64,000 bases of DNA from Rhynchopus euleeides (GCA_963210315.1 OY723247.1:1860001-1924000), one strand, 5' to 3'. Numbered from the stretch's first letter, positions 1-10,982 are shown. Numbers and translations: made by a program. Notes: generated from the letters alone by a model not told the origin.

Positions 1-2
1 GT

Positions 3-1410
3 GCGAGCAGCCAGGGGTCGAAGAAGCGTCGGGGAGAGGGTGTTGCCCCTCAGTCGGCAGCTGAGTTCAGCGCGTCTGTTATTAACCTTCAACACGGCAG
101 TGAGGTCGACCATCAGATCGGCCACTCCAGCCCCCCCCCGAAGAAGGCCCCGAAACCCTCCGCAAAGGCAGCGGCGAAAAAAACAGCGTCAAAACCAGCA
201 GCAGCAGCAACAGCAGGATCCGCAGCAACACCTGCGAAGAAGGGTTCTGCCAAGAAGGCTTCGAAGCCTGCGCCGAAAACGGCTGAGGTGGTCGATGTTG
301 ACATGCTTGAGGATAATGTCAAGGACACCGCAAGCAGGGCGTCGCGCGGGTCGCGGGGTTCGAAGAAGGTGCCTTCGACACCGGCAGGGAAGGCTGCTGC
401 ACAGGCGCAGAGCTCTCCCGTGAAGGCGAGCCAGAGCCAGTCTGGCAAGAACTTCCCGGTCTTCAATAATCCGGCATCTGCATCGCCGCAGAAGAAGAGC
501 GCCAAGGCTGCATCCAAGGCAAGCAAAGCGGCTGAAGAGAAGGACGACGGGCCGAAGCTGCTTTACATCATGAGGAGACTGGCGGAGGAGGCTACCGCGT
601 CGACGACCGCCAAGGCAACCGAGGAGCCTGCGAAGAAACGAGCGCGGAAGGAGACGAAGTCGCCTAAGGATGCGCCGAAGAAGGCTTCATCGCCTGCTGT
701 CAAGGCGTCGCCTGTGAAGAAGGCAACGCCTGCAAAGAAGGCATCGCCCAAGGCAGCATCCACGAAGAAGTCCCCGAAGACTGCACCGAAGCCGGCAAAG
801 GCAAAAGAGGCAGCACCGGCCTCACCAAAGGACACGAAGAAGGCGTCATCGCCTGCTGCCAAGGCGTCTCCTGTGAAGAAGCCTACGACACCACGTGCCG
901 TGCCTGTTGAGCAGCCCACACCGAAGACATCGGTGCCTGTGGCAAAGCCGAAGCCGTCTGCGAAGGCCGGCAAGCCTGCCAAGGCAGCGAGCCACCTGGT
1001 GCAGAAACACGTATGCTGAATCGTTTTCCCACGGGGGGGGGGTTAATGCCGTGGAACAATCGTCCTGCACTATACTCTTTACCCCCCCCCCCCCCCCGTC
1101 CCCTTTTTGAAGGACGTTTCACTACACCACCAACTCACAGGACCAGGCAGCGCATTTCCTGGAGACAAATTCGAGCCTCTCTGCACTGCTGAACGAGGGC
1201 ATCGACCGCATGTCCAACATGGACCCCCCTCCGGAGTCCCCAGCACAGTGGCTGGGCACATGGCTGACACTTCTGCACAACAGCGGCAGCAGCACCGGTG
1301 CGTCCGCCCAACTCCCCGCCAATGTTGTCGACCCACTCAAGAACATTGTGCATCTTGCGAATTCGATCCTGGCAGGTGCGGACAAGCCCAAGACCTCCAA
1401 GAAGAAGTGA
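3..1410 (+). CDS. Lys/Ala/Pro-rich nuclear-type protein, 5' partial, two exons
   Basis: Frame 3 is open from the left edge, so the start lies outside the window. Exon 1 runs 3-1010 and exon 2 runs 1141-1410 (stop TGA at 1408-1410), joined in phase 0 across a 130 bp intron, giving 425 visible residues. The protein is dominated by Lys, Ala, Pro and Ser with many SPKK, PAKKAS and SPVKK units, as in linker histones and other SPKK/AT-rich-DNA-binding tails. A short non-repetitive stretch (KLLYIMRRLAEE) lies mid-protein. Exon 2 adds a helical, non-repetitive C-terminus ending in a basic KKK tail. The in-frame ATG at 288 is unlikely to be the start because the same composition continues upstream of it. 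A chromatin-associated role is inference from composition only; it could be any disordered basic nuclear or nucleolar protein. Confidence 0.7.
1011..1140 (+). other. Intron, 130 bp, phase 0
   Basis: The 5' site is GTATGC right after codon CAC (1008-1010) and the 3' site is CTCACAG at 1134-1140. Reading on without splicing hits TGA at 1017. The downstream frame 1 is open from 1141 to 1410 and continues the protein. The intron contains a run of about 10 G near its start and about 16 C near its end, which could base-pair. Confidence 0.75.
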
Positions 1411-3554
1411 AACAGCCCCAGCCCCATCCAGTGAGAAGGACGGGTGCACGAGGAGGGCGGAAGGGTGGGGGTGGGTGGGTGACGGGTTATGGTGTATATG
1501 TGTGTCTTGTTCTGCGGCAACCCTTTTTTTTACTCGTTTCGACCGACTCACCTCCCCTCCCCCCCACCACCACCACCACCACCCACCCTTCCGCAACAAC
1601 AACTGTCTACTGTTTTTCCGAACGGAACGAACACCCCCCCCCCCCCCCCTTTTTATCGAGTGGTTGGCCTCACCCCGGGTGAAGTCCTGATATTGCCTCT
1701 ACACACGCTCTCTCTCTCTATCTTGCGCTCCTTCGGGCGGTGAGAAAAATCGCAAACCCGAAACGGGCATGAGTCCTGTCAAGAGTGTGCCTCAGCTGGC
1801 GATATGCTGGTTTGCCACTAACACAGTCAGATCTGGGTATGTCTGCGGCAGTGCCGTTCCCTGCTCTCTTGTGGAAGCAACCGGCATTATGTTGTGAGCT
1901 GAGGGACACACAGGCCGCCATGCGGCTTTGTGGTGTTCCTGGTGTGCCTGGCATACGGCCCTCGATTCCCGCCCCAACCCCAAACCCGCCTCCCCCCCCC
2001 CCATCCCCCCGAACTAATAAAAGAAATATTGCGTCACAAACAAGCGTCGGGGGGGCAGCCAGGCTGTTGAACTTTTGGTCGTCGACACCAAAAGAGGAAC
2101 GGGGGGGGCGGCCGACATAGAGGGGGGGGTGGTGGGGATGATGAAGCCCGAACGAAATCACTTGAAATTGGGGGTGGTGGTGGAGAGAGGGGGGGGGGCA
2201 GGCTACGGTGCCGTCTTATCACCCTGTGTACAGTAGCAGCGGTTGTTGACCCGTCAGGCTGAACCAGCAGGAAAAAATAGCTAGCAATGTGTCCGAGCAA
2301 ACTATTGGATTTTGTCCGGTTGCCCCCATAGGGCGGGGTGCTTCTTGTGGCCGATACTCACACGGGAATGGAGTCAAATCCGGTGGGTGGAGGTGTGGGG
2401 GAGGGGGTCTGGAGAGCAGGTGCCGATCATTGAACATCCTTTCTGGTGTTTTGTGTGGGAGGGGAGACAGCCTTGGTGTGTGTAAGTGTGTGCAAGCCGC
2501 CGCCAGAATTTTGTCGCCCTCCCCCCCCCTTTTTTTTGCGCAAACTTTTCGTGCCAAAAAAAACTCTAAAAAAAAGTACAATCAGCTCTCTGTCGGCAAG
2601 CCATTCTCAGCTCGCTTCCATACGGGCTTGTTGGTCGTGTTATCAGCAACAAGAGGTAGGTCAGGACACGTCAGTCACGATATGTATGGCGTCTGTGATC
2701 AGCCCGTGAAGGCAGCGGGCGCCCCCACGGTATCGATTTGGTTTTTTCAAGACTGGTGACTTGGGGACGACAATCAATGCGGTGCCATCAGGTGTCCCCA
2801 CCCCACCCCTCCCGCAGAGATGGGGAGGGTCGTAGTGGGGCTCAAGACCCGACTTGGGATGGCTGGATGTGTGTCCTTTCGGCCCACCCCCGTTCACACG
2901 AAAGGGGTGGGAGGCGGGGAAAACGCAACTGGGCACCCCCAAACCCCCGATACAGGTGTCCTTCGCTCTGTGTTTAGATTGTCAGTTCGGCGCAACTCAC
3001 ATACTCTGCACCTCTGAGTGAAGCCCACCCCCACCCGCCCCTTCCGAGGATATTTTTTATCTGTTTGCCACGTCTGTGGGTCGCAGACCCCGACCGGCTC
3101 GACTAACCCACCCGCCCCCTCCTGTTTCCCCGTCTCTGTCTCTCTCGCCCCCTAAACACACGCCGCGCAAAAAAAAAGTATGAATCTCCCCCCCCGCCGC
3201 CAAAAAAAAGGAAGACACGGTTGAGGTTTATATAACACGGTCCGATGCGAACCGAATGGCTCTCCGGAAGGGGGAATATATCACCTCGCCATCAGAGGGG
3301 GGGGGGAGGGGCACCCGCCCGCATCCCCGCCACCCACCCCATGCTACCCTCCCTGATAATTTTTTGGCGTTACCGAGTAGGTTTGGCGCACAACAATGGC
3401 CACATATGCCAACAGGGGCTCCTGTCAAGTCAAGAAGATTGGCGCACAAACAGTAGCTTTGTCTTTTTTCTTTTGGCAGAACAGCTAGATTTCACCGGCA
3501 CACCTTTCACTCCCGCAATCCACCGTACCTCCCTGCATCTCAGGGCACCACACA
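1411..3554. other. Intergenic spacer, no gene recognised
   Basis: This 2.1 kb spacer is full of C and G homopolymers (for example C17 near 1632) and short CCACC and GTGT microsatellites. Open frames here are short and low in complexity. A pyrimidine tract followed by GGCAG at 3459-3479 lies 75 bp before the next start codon and is a good candidate trans- or cis-splice acceptor for the cyclase gene. Confidence 0.6.
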
Positions 3555-5708
3555 ATGCCTGACGCGCTGCACAGATGGGCAGCGCGACGCTGGCATGCCG
3601 CCACCTCAATGGACGGCCGACTTGATGACCACGAAACCCGGGAGCGCCAGATGTTCGTCATCCTCAGCGGCATGGTCGCCGCGCTGTGCGCCGCCGGCGT
3701 GCTGTACACCTCCATCACACTCCCCACAAAGCCAGTGCTGCTCATCCTGGGCGAGATGCTGGTCCTCATCCCCTCCCTCGGTATCGCCACACGCATCCTG
3801 TGCGGCGGCACCACCACACGCCCTGTGAAGTGCATCGCCCTGCTGTCCTGCTCGCTGGGCCTCATGATGGTCGACCTCACTGCACGCGCCACCTACGGCA
3901 CCATCTGGCCAGCATACCTCCTGGTGCTGGACGGGCTCCTCCTCCTCCGCATCGACAGCAGGTTCACGACACGCTTCTTGGGATGCCTCACCGTGTGGAT
4001 AGCCGTCGTCTGCGCAGACGAGCAGCTGCGCTACGGGCTGCTCGACGTGCCGGGAACCGCATCATACGAGAGAAGGCGTGAGATAGCAGAGGAACTATAC
4101 AACTGCGACAAACCTCCATGCAGGCAGCACGACGCATTCCTGCTGGGGCTCTTCGCGCTGTGTGTGATCTTCTTCAACTTCATCGCCATGCGCGGCCTCT
4201 CTGGGCAGCTGCTGCGGGAGCAGGCAGCTCTGGAGCAGACCGTCGCCGTGCTGCGGCGTGTCGCCCGCCTTGCCTCAGAGTGCGATGTGGACTCGGTGGG
4301 CTCCGCCCTCGACGCTGCAGACGACACGGCCCTCCCAGACGCGGCCCTCCGTGCGCTGCGCTCCCTCGAGGCTGGCCTCCGCGCGCACCGCCCCTTCCTC
4401 CCGCCAGCCGTGCTGCAGCACGGCGAGGCCCAGCGGCTGCCCCCCGCACACACCCCACTCCCACCTCCCACAGCGCCTGGGGCCTCCCACGAGGTGACGG
4501 TCGCCTTCACCGATGTGCACCACGGGGCCCGCCTCTGGGGGGCTGCGCCTGACGCGATGCGCCACGCGGTCCGCACACACCACGCGGTGCTGCGGGAGGC
4601 GCTCCGCGCCACAGGGGGCTATGAGGTGAAGGCGGTGGGCGACGCCACGATGTCCGCCTTCGCCACCACGGCGGCAGGTGTCAACTTCGGGATCCGCACC
4701 CAGCTGGCCCTGCTGCGCGCCGACTGGGCGGCACCCCTCCTCGACATCCCACTCTGCGCTCGCAACGGCATCTGGGCGGGGCTCCCCCTGCGCATCGGCA
4801 TCAGCACCGGACCCCTCACCGCCGAGGCCAACACCCTCACAGGCCGCACCGACTACTCGGGCCGCGCGGTGCTGGAGGCGGCATGTCTCGAGTCCTCCTG
4901 CATCCCAGGCGCGGTTGCGGTGCGCTCCGACCTGTGGGAGCACCTGGAGTCCACATGTGTCCCCTCCGTCGCGGGCGAGGCCAAGGCGCTCTGCCTCAAG
5001 GGCGCGCAGCAGCAGGCCTCGGTGTCGGTGCGCCACGTCTGGCCGGAGTCCCTCGCAGAGCGCCGCATCCGCCCCCTCCAGGCCGCCCTACCCACACCCA
5101 CGCCCCCCGCTGTGCCGACGCCGCCCCACCACCTCCCACCCCTGCAGCAGCAGGGGCATGCCGCCACGCTGGGTGTGCTGCAGTTCAGCGCAGGGCTGTG
5201 CCGCGACACCGCTGCCTCGCTGAACCACAGCATCGCCGCATGCATGCCTGTGTTGGAGCGGAGTGGCGGGACCATCCTGGGGATGCAGGGGGGCAGCCTC
5301 TGCGCAGCGTGGAATGTCTGCCGGCCCCAGGCTGCGCATGCCGAGAGCGCCCTGCAGTTTGTCCGTATCCTGCGGGGGATTCTGGGAGCTGGCACGCTGG
5401 CCGCAGGCCTGGCGACTGGGACTGTGCAGTATGGAGCTGTCGGGACAGATAGGCACAGCTTCGTCACGGCGGTCGGCTCCCCACAGCAGGCAAGCTGGGA
5501 GCTGTGCGGCATGGCAGTGAGGGATCACCTCGGGTGCCTCTACGCCCCGCTCAGCCTTGCCGCGGGACCCCACGGGGGGGCACCCGGGCTGCCGGCTGCC
5601 CTGCGCCCCCAGCTGCTGCCGCTCCAGGGCAGGCATGTGGCAGGGGTGGGCGGAGAGATGTGCTGCCTGTTCCAGCTGGTTCCTGATGTGGATCAGGTAG
5701 CGTTGTGA
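3555..5708 (+). CDS. Membrane protein with two class III nucleotidyl-cyclase-like domains
   Basis: A 717-residue protein. Residues 33-215 hold about five or six hydrophobic segments, followed by a Leu-rich linker helix near 218-240. A class III cyclase homology domain covers about 311-465. It keeps the metal-binding FTDV (D320) and the GDATMSAF motif (D363), plus the GISTGP strand near 415. The motif normally reading DYxGxxVNxAAR is DYSGRAVLEAAC here, so the transition-state Asn and Arg are Leu440 and Cys444. A second, more diverged cyclase-like domain lies at about 532-700, recognisable by ATGTVQYGAVGTDRHSF. The family makes cAMP or cGMP from ATP or GTP at membranes. The tandem layout resembles C1/C2 adenylyl cyclases, but activity is doubtful. 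ATG 3555 is the first in frame; ATG 3609 is an alternative. Confidence 0.85.
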   Translation: MPDALHRWAARRWHAATSMDGRLDDHETRERQMFVILSGMVAALCAAGVLYTSITLPTKPVLLILGEMLVLIPSLGIATRILCGGTTTRPVKCIALLSCSLGLMMVDLTARATYGTIWPAYLLVLDGLLLLRIDSRFTTRFLGCLTVWIAVVCADEQLRYGLLDVPGTASYERRREIAEELYNCDKPPCRQHDAFLLGLFALCVIFFNFIAMRGLSGQLLREQAALEQTVAVLRRVARLASECDVDSVGSALDAADDTALPDAALRALRSLEAGLRAHRPFLPPAVLQHGEAQRLPPAHTPLPPPTAPGASHEVTVAFTDVHHGARLWGAAPDAMRHAVRTHHAVLREALRATGGYEVKAVGDATMSAFATTAAGVNFGIRTQLALLRADWAAPLLDIPLCARNGIWAGLPLRIGISTGPLTAEANTLTGRTDYSGRAVLEAACLESSCIPGAVAVRSDLWEHLESTCVPSVAGEAKALCLKGAQQQASVSVRHVWPESLAERRIRPLQAALPTPTPPAVPTPPHHLPPLQQQGHAATLGVLQFSAGLCRDTAASLNHSIAACMPVLERSGGTILGMQGGSLCAAWNVCRPQAAHAESALQFVRILRGILGAGTLAAGLATGTVQYGAVGTDRHSFVTAVGSPQQASWELCGMAVRDHLGCLYAPLSLAAGPHGGAPGLPAALRPQLLPLQGRHVAGVGGEMCCLFQLVPDVDQVAL

Positions 5709-7315
5709 GGCGGTTCCGCAACACTAGCACTGGCGATGCGGAGTGGGTGGGGAAGGGGGGGGGGCGGGGGAGTAGGGGAGGGTTTGTTTTTTGATCTTTT
5801 CTGGGTGGATTTTTGCCCTCTTTCTCTTTAGATCGGCCCCCCTCCCCCTCCCCCCACTCCCTGCCACACCCCTTGCATATCCCAAACGAAGAAGAAATGG
5901 CTTCATCAGTGGCTGACGCGCAGTGCGGATTTTACGCACCCCCCACCCTTCGTTTGTGCACTCAGGGAGGGGTCAGCCGTGTCTTTAATTTGGTGTCTTC
6001 AGAAAAGACTGTTCTGGTCATTTTTTTTTGCTGTGTGCCTGTGTGCGTTCCTTGCTTTTCTGAGGGTGGTGTGCGTGGGGGTGGGAATGGTGGGGGGAGG
6101 GGGGGGGTGGGGTGGGTCTTGAAGCATGTTCTTTGCTTCTTGGTCAGACTTTCCTTCTCAACTCCCCCCCCCCTCCACCAATCGGAACGTCCTGGCGGAT
6201 GATTAAAAGAACCAATTAACCATCAAAAGAATCATTCTCCGCGCCCCCCCTAACCCAGCCTGCCCCTGCCAGCTGCCACCGCCACCTGTAATGCTGTGCG
6301 TACCTCCGCATCTCTGCAGTGCTGCTGCCGGTTTTGCTATTTCGCTCTCACTTCCCACCTGCTTACGTTTTCCCACAGTTAATCTTGGAGCTGCCCTGGG
6401 GATAAACAAAATTGCGGCCTCATGCGTGGTGGTGCGGCCAAGCCGCCTAGCGTTATTTCTTCCACGCACAGCGAAGAAGTTTGTCACAGTGAAGAGTACA
6501 GTTGGCAGCGCTTTGGGTGACAAACACAAATATACCGTGACTTGTGCGCACATTCACAACTGCGACTGTGCGCACATTCACGCCAACCTTCAGGCAACAT
6601 CTGTGAGGTTTGTTCACCGGGTTTGGCACACAACAACGCCTTATATTTCTTTACAGGGCCTTCCGTTCTAGTCGTGTGGATGCAGTGACCCGAGTCCGGT
6701 CCTCGTCCTTCCTCTCTCTGTGTCTTCTCTTGTTGCGTGATCACGCGTGCGTCAGCAGTGCGGTTTGCAGCCCTGGTTGCTGTGGACAACAAACAGTTAC
6801 AATGCCTCAAACGAGATTCGCCCGGGCTCTTTTCTAACGCGCGGGCCTAGATGGACTCCACGGTGCACGGCCATGCCTCTTTTTTGTGCCTCTCACAAAG
6901 AGACCAAGCAGAACGTCTACCTCCGGCCCCTACATCGAAATTGCCCGGTTTCACGCGTTTTCTCTCCCTTCTTGCCTTTGCCCTCTGCCTCCCCGTGTCT
7001 CCGGAATATTCAGATGCATACTGTTTGCTGATGATGCATAAAGTGATTCGTATGCTATGTCGGGTCACACACCTGCCAACGTACTCCACACTCGATCCTG
7101 ACACACCCCTCCAACGGGACAGTGCCCCGGCATTCCCTTTGTTGCTGTTGAGCTTGGGTGCATGTCGCCCCCCACCCTCCACCTCGGGCAGTGAGATGAA
7201 CCTCCGAACCAGCCATTACTTTGGTAAGGCCCCCATTCCCACCCCCACCCCACCCCGTTGTTTGAACCCCCCCCCAAGGCTGGACAAATGCTGCATTTTA
7301 AAAATAAAAAACATA
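5709..7315. other. Intergenic spacer, no gene recognised
   Basis: 1.6 kb of spacer with G and C runs (5753-5772, 6096-6108). I see no coding signal. A 20 bp motif, GTTTGGCACACAACAACGCC, at 6621-6640 also occurs in near-identical form at 3381 and 42285. Confidence 0.55.
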
Positions 7316-7678
7316 CCTGGGACCCCCCGTGTATAAGTCCCCCCCCCTTACCCCCGTGTTTAAGTCCCCCCCTGGGGGTCTGGCAGGGGGGGGACTTAAA
7401 CACAGGGGGACCTAAACACGGGGGTGGGCTGGTCTGGAGGGTCATCAGGTGGCCCCTAGGCCCTCCAGGTGCTGTCAGAGTCGAAAGTGGGGTGCCAAAA
7501 GTCCATCCGGACCGGAATTACCCCCCTACGACAGCAGAGGAAGAGGTCTTCTTGGTCTCCACTGTGCCACCCCCGTGTTTAAGCCCCCCCTGTGTTTAGG
7601 TCCGCCCCCCCCGTGTTTAAGTCCCCCCCGGCCGAAAATCGCCTCCAGGGGGGGGACTTAAACACGGGGGGTCCCAGG
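7316..7678. mobile_element. Family x: 363 bp MITE-like element
   Basis: The ends are inverted repeats beginning CCTGGGACCCCCCGTGT (7316 inward, and the reverse complement ending at 7678), directly flanked by TA on both sides, consistent with a TA target duplication. Inside are several further copies, in both orientations, of a CCCCGTGTTTAAGTCCCC unit (7345-7420, 7568-7670). No coding capacity. A non-autonomous DNA element is the simplest reading. Confidence 0.6.
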
Positions 7679-7750
7679 TAAAATAAAATAAAGTGCAATA
7701 AAATGCAGTAAAGTGCAGTAAAATGCAGTAAAGTGCAATAAAGTGCAGGA
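7679..7750. repeat. Tandem 10-bp repeat (GCAGTAAAAT/GCAGTAAAGT)
   Basis: About seven variants of a 10 bp unit start right after the family x element. The same repeat in the same orientation recurs at 8425-8488, bracketing a 0.67 kb unique segment. Confidence 0.7.
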
Positions 7751-8424
7751 GAGCGTGTTGTAGGGGTGGCTCGGCGTGACGGTGGGCAGGATGCTGACCT
7801 GCCGTGCCAGGGGACCCTGATCCGCCCACTCTGGCCAACACAAGGCCACCAAGGCAGTGCCCCCGCCAGGCCCGCCCTGCTGCTGTTCGGCATGCTTGAT
7901 GCTGCTTCCGAGTGCCGGGGCCAATCAGGCAGCAGGCGCACCCCAGCACCGCAGGCGCAGCAGGGCGGACCAGCACGGCGGTGTGCGGTGGGCAGTCCAC
8001 CTTCCTCGGACGTTGTACAGCTGAGCTCTGGCGTACGGGTTCTTCACCATCCCGTTCGGGGAGGCTGGACATCAGAGCGGACTGAAAGCACTCAAAGCAG
8101 GACTGAAGCCAGGCGGAGGCCGCACCGATCAGGTCCTGCGAACCCACCGACCCAACATAGGCAGGGCACATCCATCCCGGCCTGCATTCTCTGCCGGAGC
8201 CTTGGTGCGTCCCTGTGACCTTCAGGAGAACCTCCGTGCAGGAGCGGTACTTTTTGCCATCTTCTGCGGGTTTGCGGCTGTCCGCAAACTTGCAGACGTG
8301 GCTGCACCTCTGTAAAGTGGGTGTGACTCCAGCATTTGGCCTGTCCATAGTGGTCCTCCCAGCTGTACGTATGCGAAGCCCAAGGCACCACTAAGGACCA
8401 TGCACTTTATCCAAAAATCCGGAA
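7751..8424. other. Unique segment between two copies of a 10-bp tandem repeat
   Basis: GC-rich DNA of 0.67 kb flanked by the same minisatellite. A minus-strand frame stays open for much of it and contains several Cys residues, but I recognise no domain and do not call a gene. Confidence 0.4.
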
Positions 8425-8488
8425 AATAAAATACAATAAAATGCAGTAAAATGCAGTAAAATAAAGTGCAGTAAAGTGCAGTAAAAAT
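8425..8488. repeat. Tandem 10-bp repeat, second copy
   Basis: GCAGTAAAAT/GCAGTAAAGT units in the same orientation as at 7679-7750. A run of about 18 C follows (8505-8522), upstream of the KY-like gene. Confidence 0.65.
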
Positions 8489-8629
8489 TTGCTGCCAGCC
8501 TTGCCCCCCCCCCCCCCCCCCCAAGTTGTGCAACCCATCAGCGCCCGTCTACGCCCGCCCCCACACCCTATACCTGGCAGGCACGGCGCTGCCCCCCCTC
8601 CCCACCTTCTGCCCGCCCCTGCGCCCCTC

Positions 8630-10982
8630 ATGGAGGAGGCGTGGGAGGCGCACGTGCGGCGGTTTGACCTGCCGCCCTACGCCGAGGGTTGGGTTCCGCA
8701 CACCCGGTGCACAGGGTGGAACCCGCAGAAGGTCCTGGAGGTGCGTGAGCCGGCAGGGGGCCTGGCGGCGGCTGTGGCTGACGGGGTGCCGGAGGAGGAG
8801 CTGGCGGTGCTTTATGCCGAGTGGTGCGATGCATACTTCCATGCTCTGCTCAGGCGTGACGGGCGTCACGCGCTGGACATCGCGCAGGCGGAGATGAAGG
8901 CATACGAAGCAGAGTCATCTGGCAACCGAGCTCTGAGCGCCCGCCTCGCTGCAATAAAGGCAGGCTCAAAGGAGAAGTTCTTCGACAGCAGTGTCAAGCT
9001 CGGAAGCGTGACGGACTTCCGCGAGCAGTTCAGCTTCGACCCCCAGGTTGAGGCGGCACGCAACAACGATGTGGTGCTGGGTACGACACACAGCCCCATC
9101 ACCACTATGCAGCTGTCGCAGTCGGGGGGGAAGGCTGTTGCATCATCGAGGCGAGAAAACGTGCCCTACAGCCGGCAGGCCCGGGCGGAGGCAGCGGAAC
9201 GCCGGGCCCTGGCGCAGTCGCGCTGGTCGAAGCTCGCCAGCCACACAAAGCTGACCCTCCTCCAGGACTCGATTGTGAAGAACCCTGCCAGCGGGGTGTC
9301 ATACTGCAGCCACACGCAGCCCTTCGCCTCGCAGTCGCGCTACACACCTTTCGACTACTCGCAGATCGACACGCCCGTCACGCAGGCCCTGCAGGATGGG
9401 GCCATCCCTCCTGACGCGACGATGGAAGACGCTGCCTCGCTTCTCCTCGCTCCCTACAAGAGGCGGACCTGGAGGTGTAGCCCCGACCAGCAGGCGCACT
9501 ACTCCCTTCGCACCCTGTTTGTCTACATGTCGCAGGCGGTGAAGCGTGCAGCCGAGCCTCTCGGCGAGGGGTATGCCGCATCCGCCCCGACCGCCTGGGG
9601 GAAGAAGGAGGCGAATTCGCTCGAGTTTGCCCTCATCTTCGCACAGCTCTGCGGTGCGCCTGCGCCGCCGCCCCCGGGGGAAGGCGAGAGTGCGGCAGCG
9701 CCAGCGGATGGCGTGGCATCCGCGACTATCCCCGGCGTGTCTGTGAAGGTGGTGAAGGGTTTCTCGCGGAACGGCATCGACACCAACGGGTACCCCCTGC
9801 CCCTGAGCCACTGCGCCTGGAATCTGGTGGCGTGGGGGGGGAAGAAGTACCTCGTGGACTGCTGGGGTGGGGTGGAGTCGGAGTTCTCCTGGCTGTCCCC
9901 CCCTGCCGCGTTCATATCGGATCACTTCCCGCAGAGCCCTTCGGATCAGATGTCGAGCAAGGCTGTTGCGCGTTCCGCCTGGGAGGTGTCCCCTGCACCG
10001 ACGACGAGCTTCTTCACGCATGGGCTGAGCCTGATCTCTCATGTGAAGTATGCGCTGATTGTTGCAAAATCGCCTCCGCTCGCAGTGCAGTTCGGCATGT
10101 GCGATATGACGGTGGATGTCACCGTCAAGCTGTACGAAGGTGCAATGAGCGACCCAGGCAAGCTCGAAAGGCTGCTCCCCCCAGGTATGCCCATCCCCCT
10201 CACACTACAAAAAGGACTAACATTGCAAGAAGGTGCTGGGAGATTTACTTTTCCATTCACTCTCGACGATCAACCCCCCCCCCCCCCTTTCACACGCAGG
10301 GCATGCCTGGCAGGAGCGGTTGCTGTCATCCTCTGTGATGAACCTGTTCATCGTCCTCCCTGACACTGGCCTCTACACGCTGGATGTCTTTGTGCAGCGC
10401 CAGGCTGACCCCGAGCCACTGCTCGCTGTGACATACCAGATCTGCTCCTCCGTGAAGATGGGCGAAGACCCCCTCCTGCCTGCACAGTGCATCAGCCCGT
10501 CGACAGCGGTCCTGGTGAGCCCTGGTATGGGGAAGCTGGCCGCAGGGACAACACAGGAGTTTGTCATTTACCCCTGCCGCACCGACATCGAGGCTGTGAT
10601 GCTGGTGGAGAAACGGCGGCCCCAGTCTGACCCGAAGAAGGGTGGCGGTGGGGGCACGACGACTCACTACACATTCCTGCAGCACGACCCTCTCCGAGGG
10701 GCGTTTGCATGCAACGTGCCCTCTCTTTCCCGTGGCACCATCGACCTGTTCATCCGGATCGGTGGTGAGTTTGTCCCGGCCTTCACAGGCTTCAACGTCG
10801 TGACCGCCATCAGCCCCAAGGAAGAGATGGACGGGGCGGCCCTCATTCCACCCATCACCAAGGACGAGGTGGAAGCCATGTCGCACTTCCTCGGGAGGGA
10901 CACGCCAACACCGTCGCGGCCTTCGTCGCAGACAGCCAGGTCCCGCTGTGTCGGAGACTACTTTTCCCCCAGAGGGAAATGA
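8630..10982 (+). CDS. KY/transglutaminase-like protein, probably catalytically dead, two exons
   Basis: Exons 8630-10184 and 10300-10982 join in phase 1 to give 745 residues. The start is the ATG after a pyrimidine-rich leader; a candidate acceptor (CTGGCAG) ends near 8580. Residues 1-290 are unassigned. Residues about 320-430 match the transglutaminase-like core of kyphoscoliosis-peptidase (KY) proteins: CAWN at 395-398, then KKYLVDCWGG with Asp410, then the typical FISDHFP stretch. The Cys expected before the LEFALIF helix is absent (Ser330 region) and the usual HAWN His reads Cys395, so only the Asp of the triad is clear. Beta-rich KY-type repeats follow (about 470-740). KY proteins are usually cytoskeleton-associated; a scaffolding role is inference. 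It reads toward the dynein gene on the same strand. Confidence 0.7.
10185..10299 (+). other. Intron, 115 bp, phase 1, containing a repeated element
   Basis: 5' site GTATGC after CCAG, 3' site CACACGCAG. Splicing restores one frame (LLPPG then HAWQERLL). Nearly the whole intron after its first 19 bp is a sequence (10204-10273) found again almost unchanged at 37992-38061, followed by C14 and the acceptor. A GGACTAAC stretch in it is a plausible branch point. Confidence 0.8.
10204..10273 (+). repeat. Introner-like repeat, copy 1
   Basis: A 70 bp sequence from ACTACAAAAAGGACTAACAT through CTCGACGATCAA. It matches 37992-38061 with about two substitutions and 62519-62583 more loosely. All three copies are followed by a C-rich tract and an AG. 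Confidence 0.75.

Noticed and set aside
288-1019. Separate 243-codon gene starting at ATG 288
   Set aside because: The same frame with the same composition is open to the left edge, and its end at 1019 is removed by the intron at 1011-1140.
2289-2759. 156-codon + strand open frame upstream of the cyclase gene
   Set aside because: Starts at GTG, spans C runs and an A-rich stretch, no domain, and amino-acid composition typical of translated spacer.
4275-5036. Long antisense frames inside the cyclase, KY, dynein and channel genes
   Set aside because: Mirror frames expected from high GC3 codons; none has a domain.
7617-8348. 243-codon minus-strand open frame
   Set aside because: It begins in unique GC-rich DNA and runs through the minisatellite and into the MITE; no recognisable domain.
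10233-10982. Separate downstream gene after the KY-like ORF
   Set aside because: Its first codons are intron sequence; splicing 10185-10299 joins it in frame to the upstream exon.
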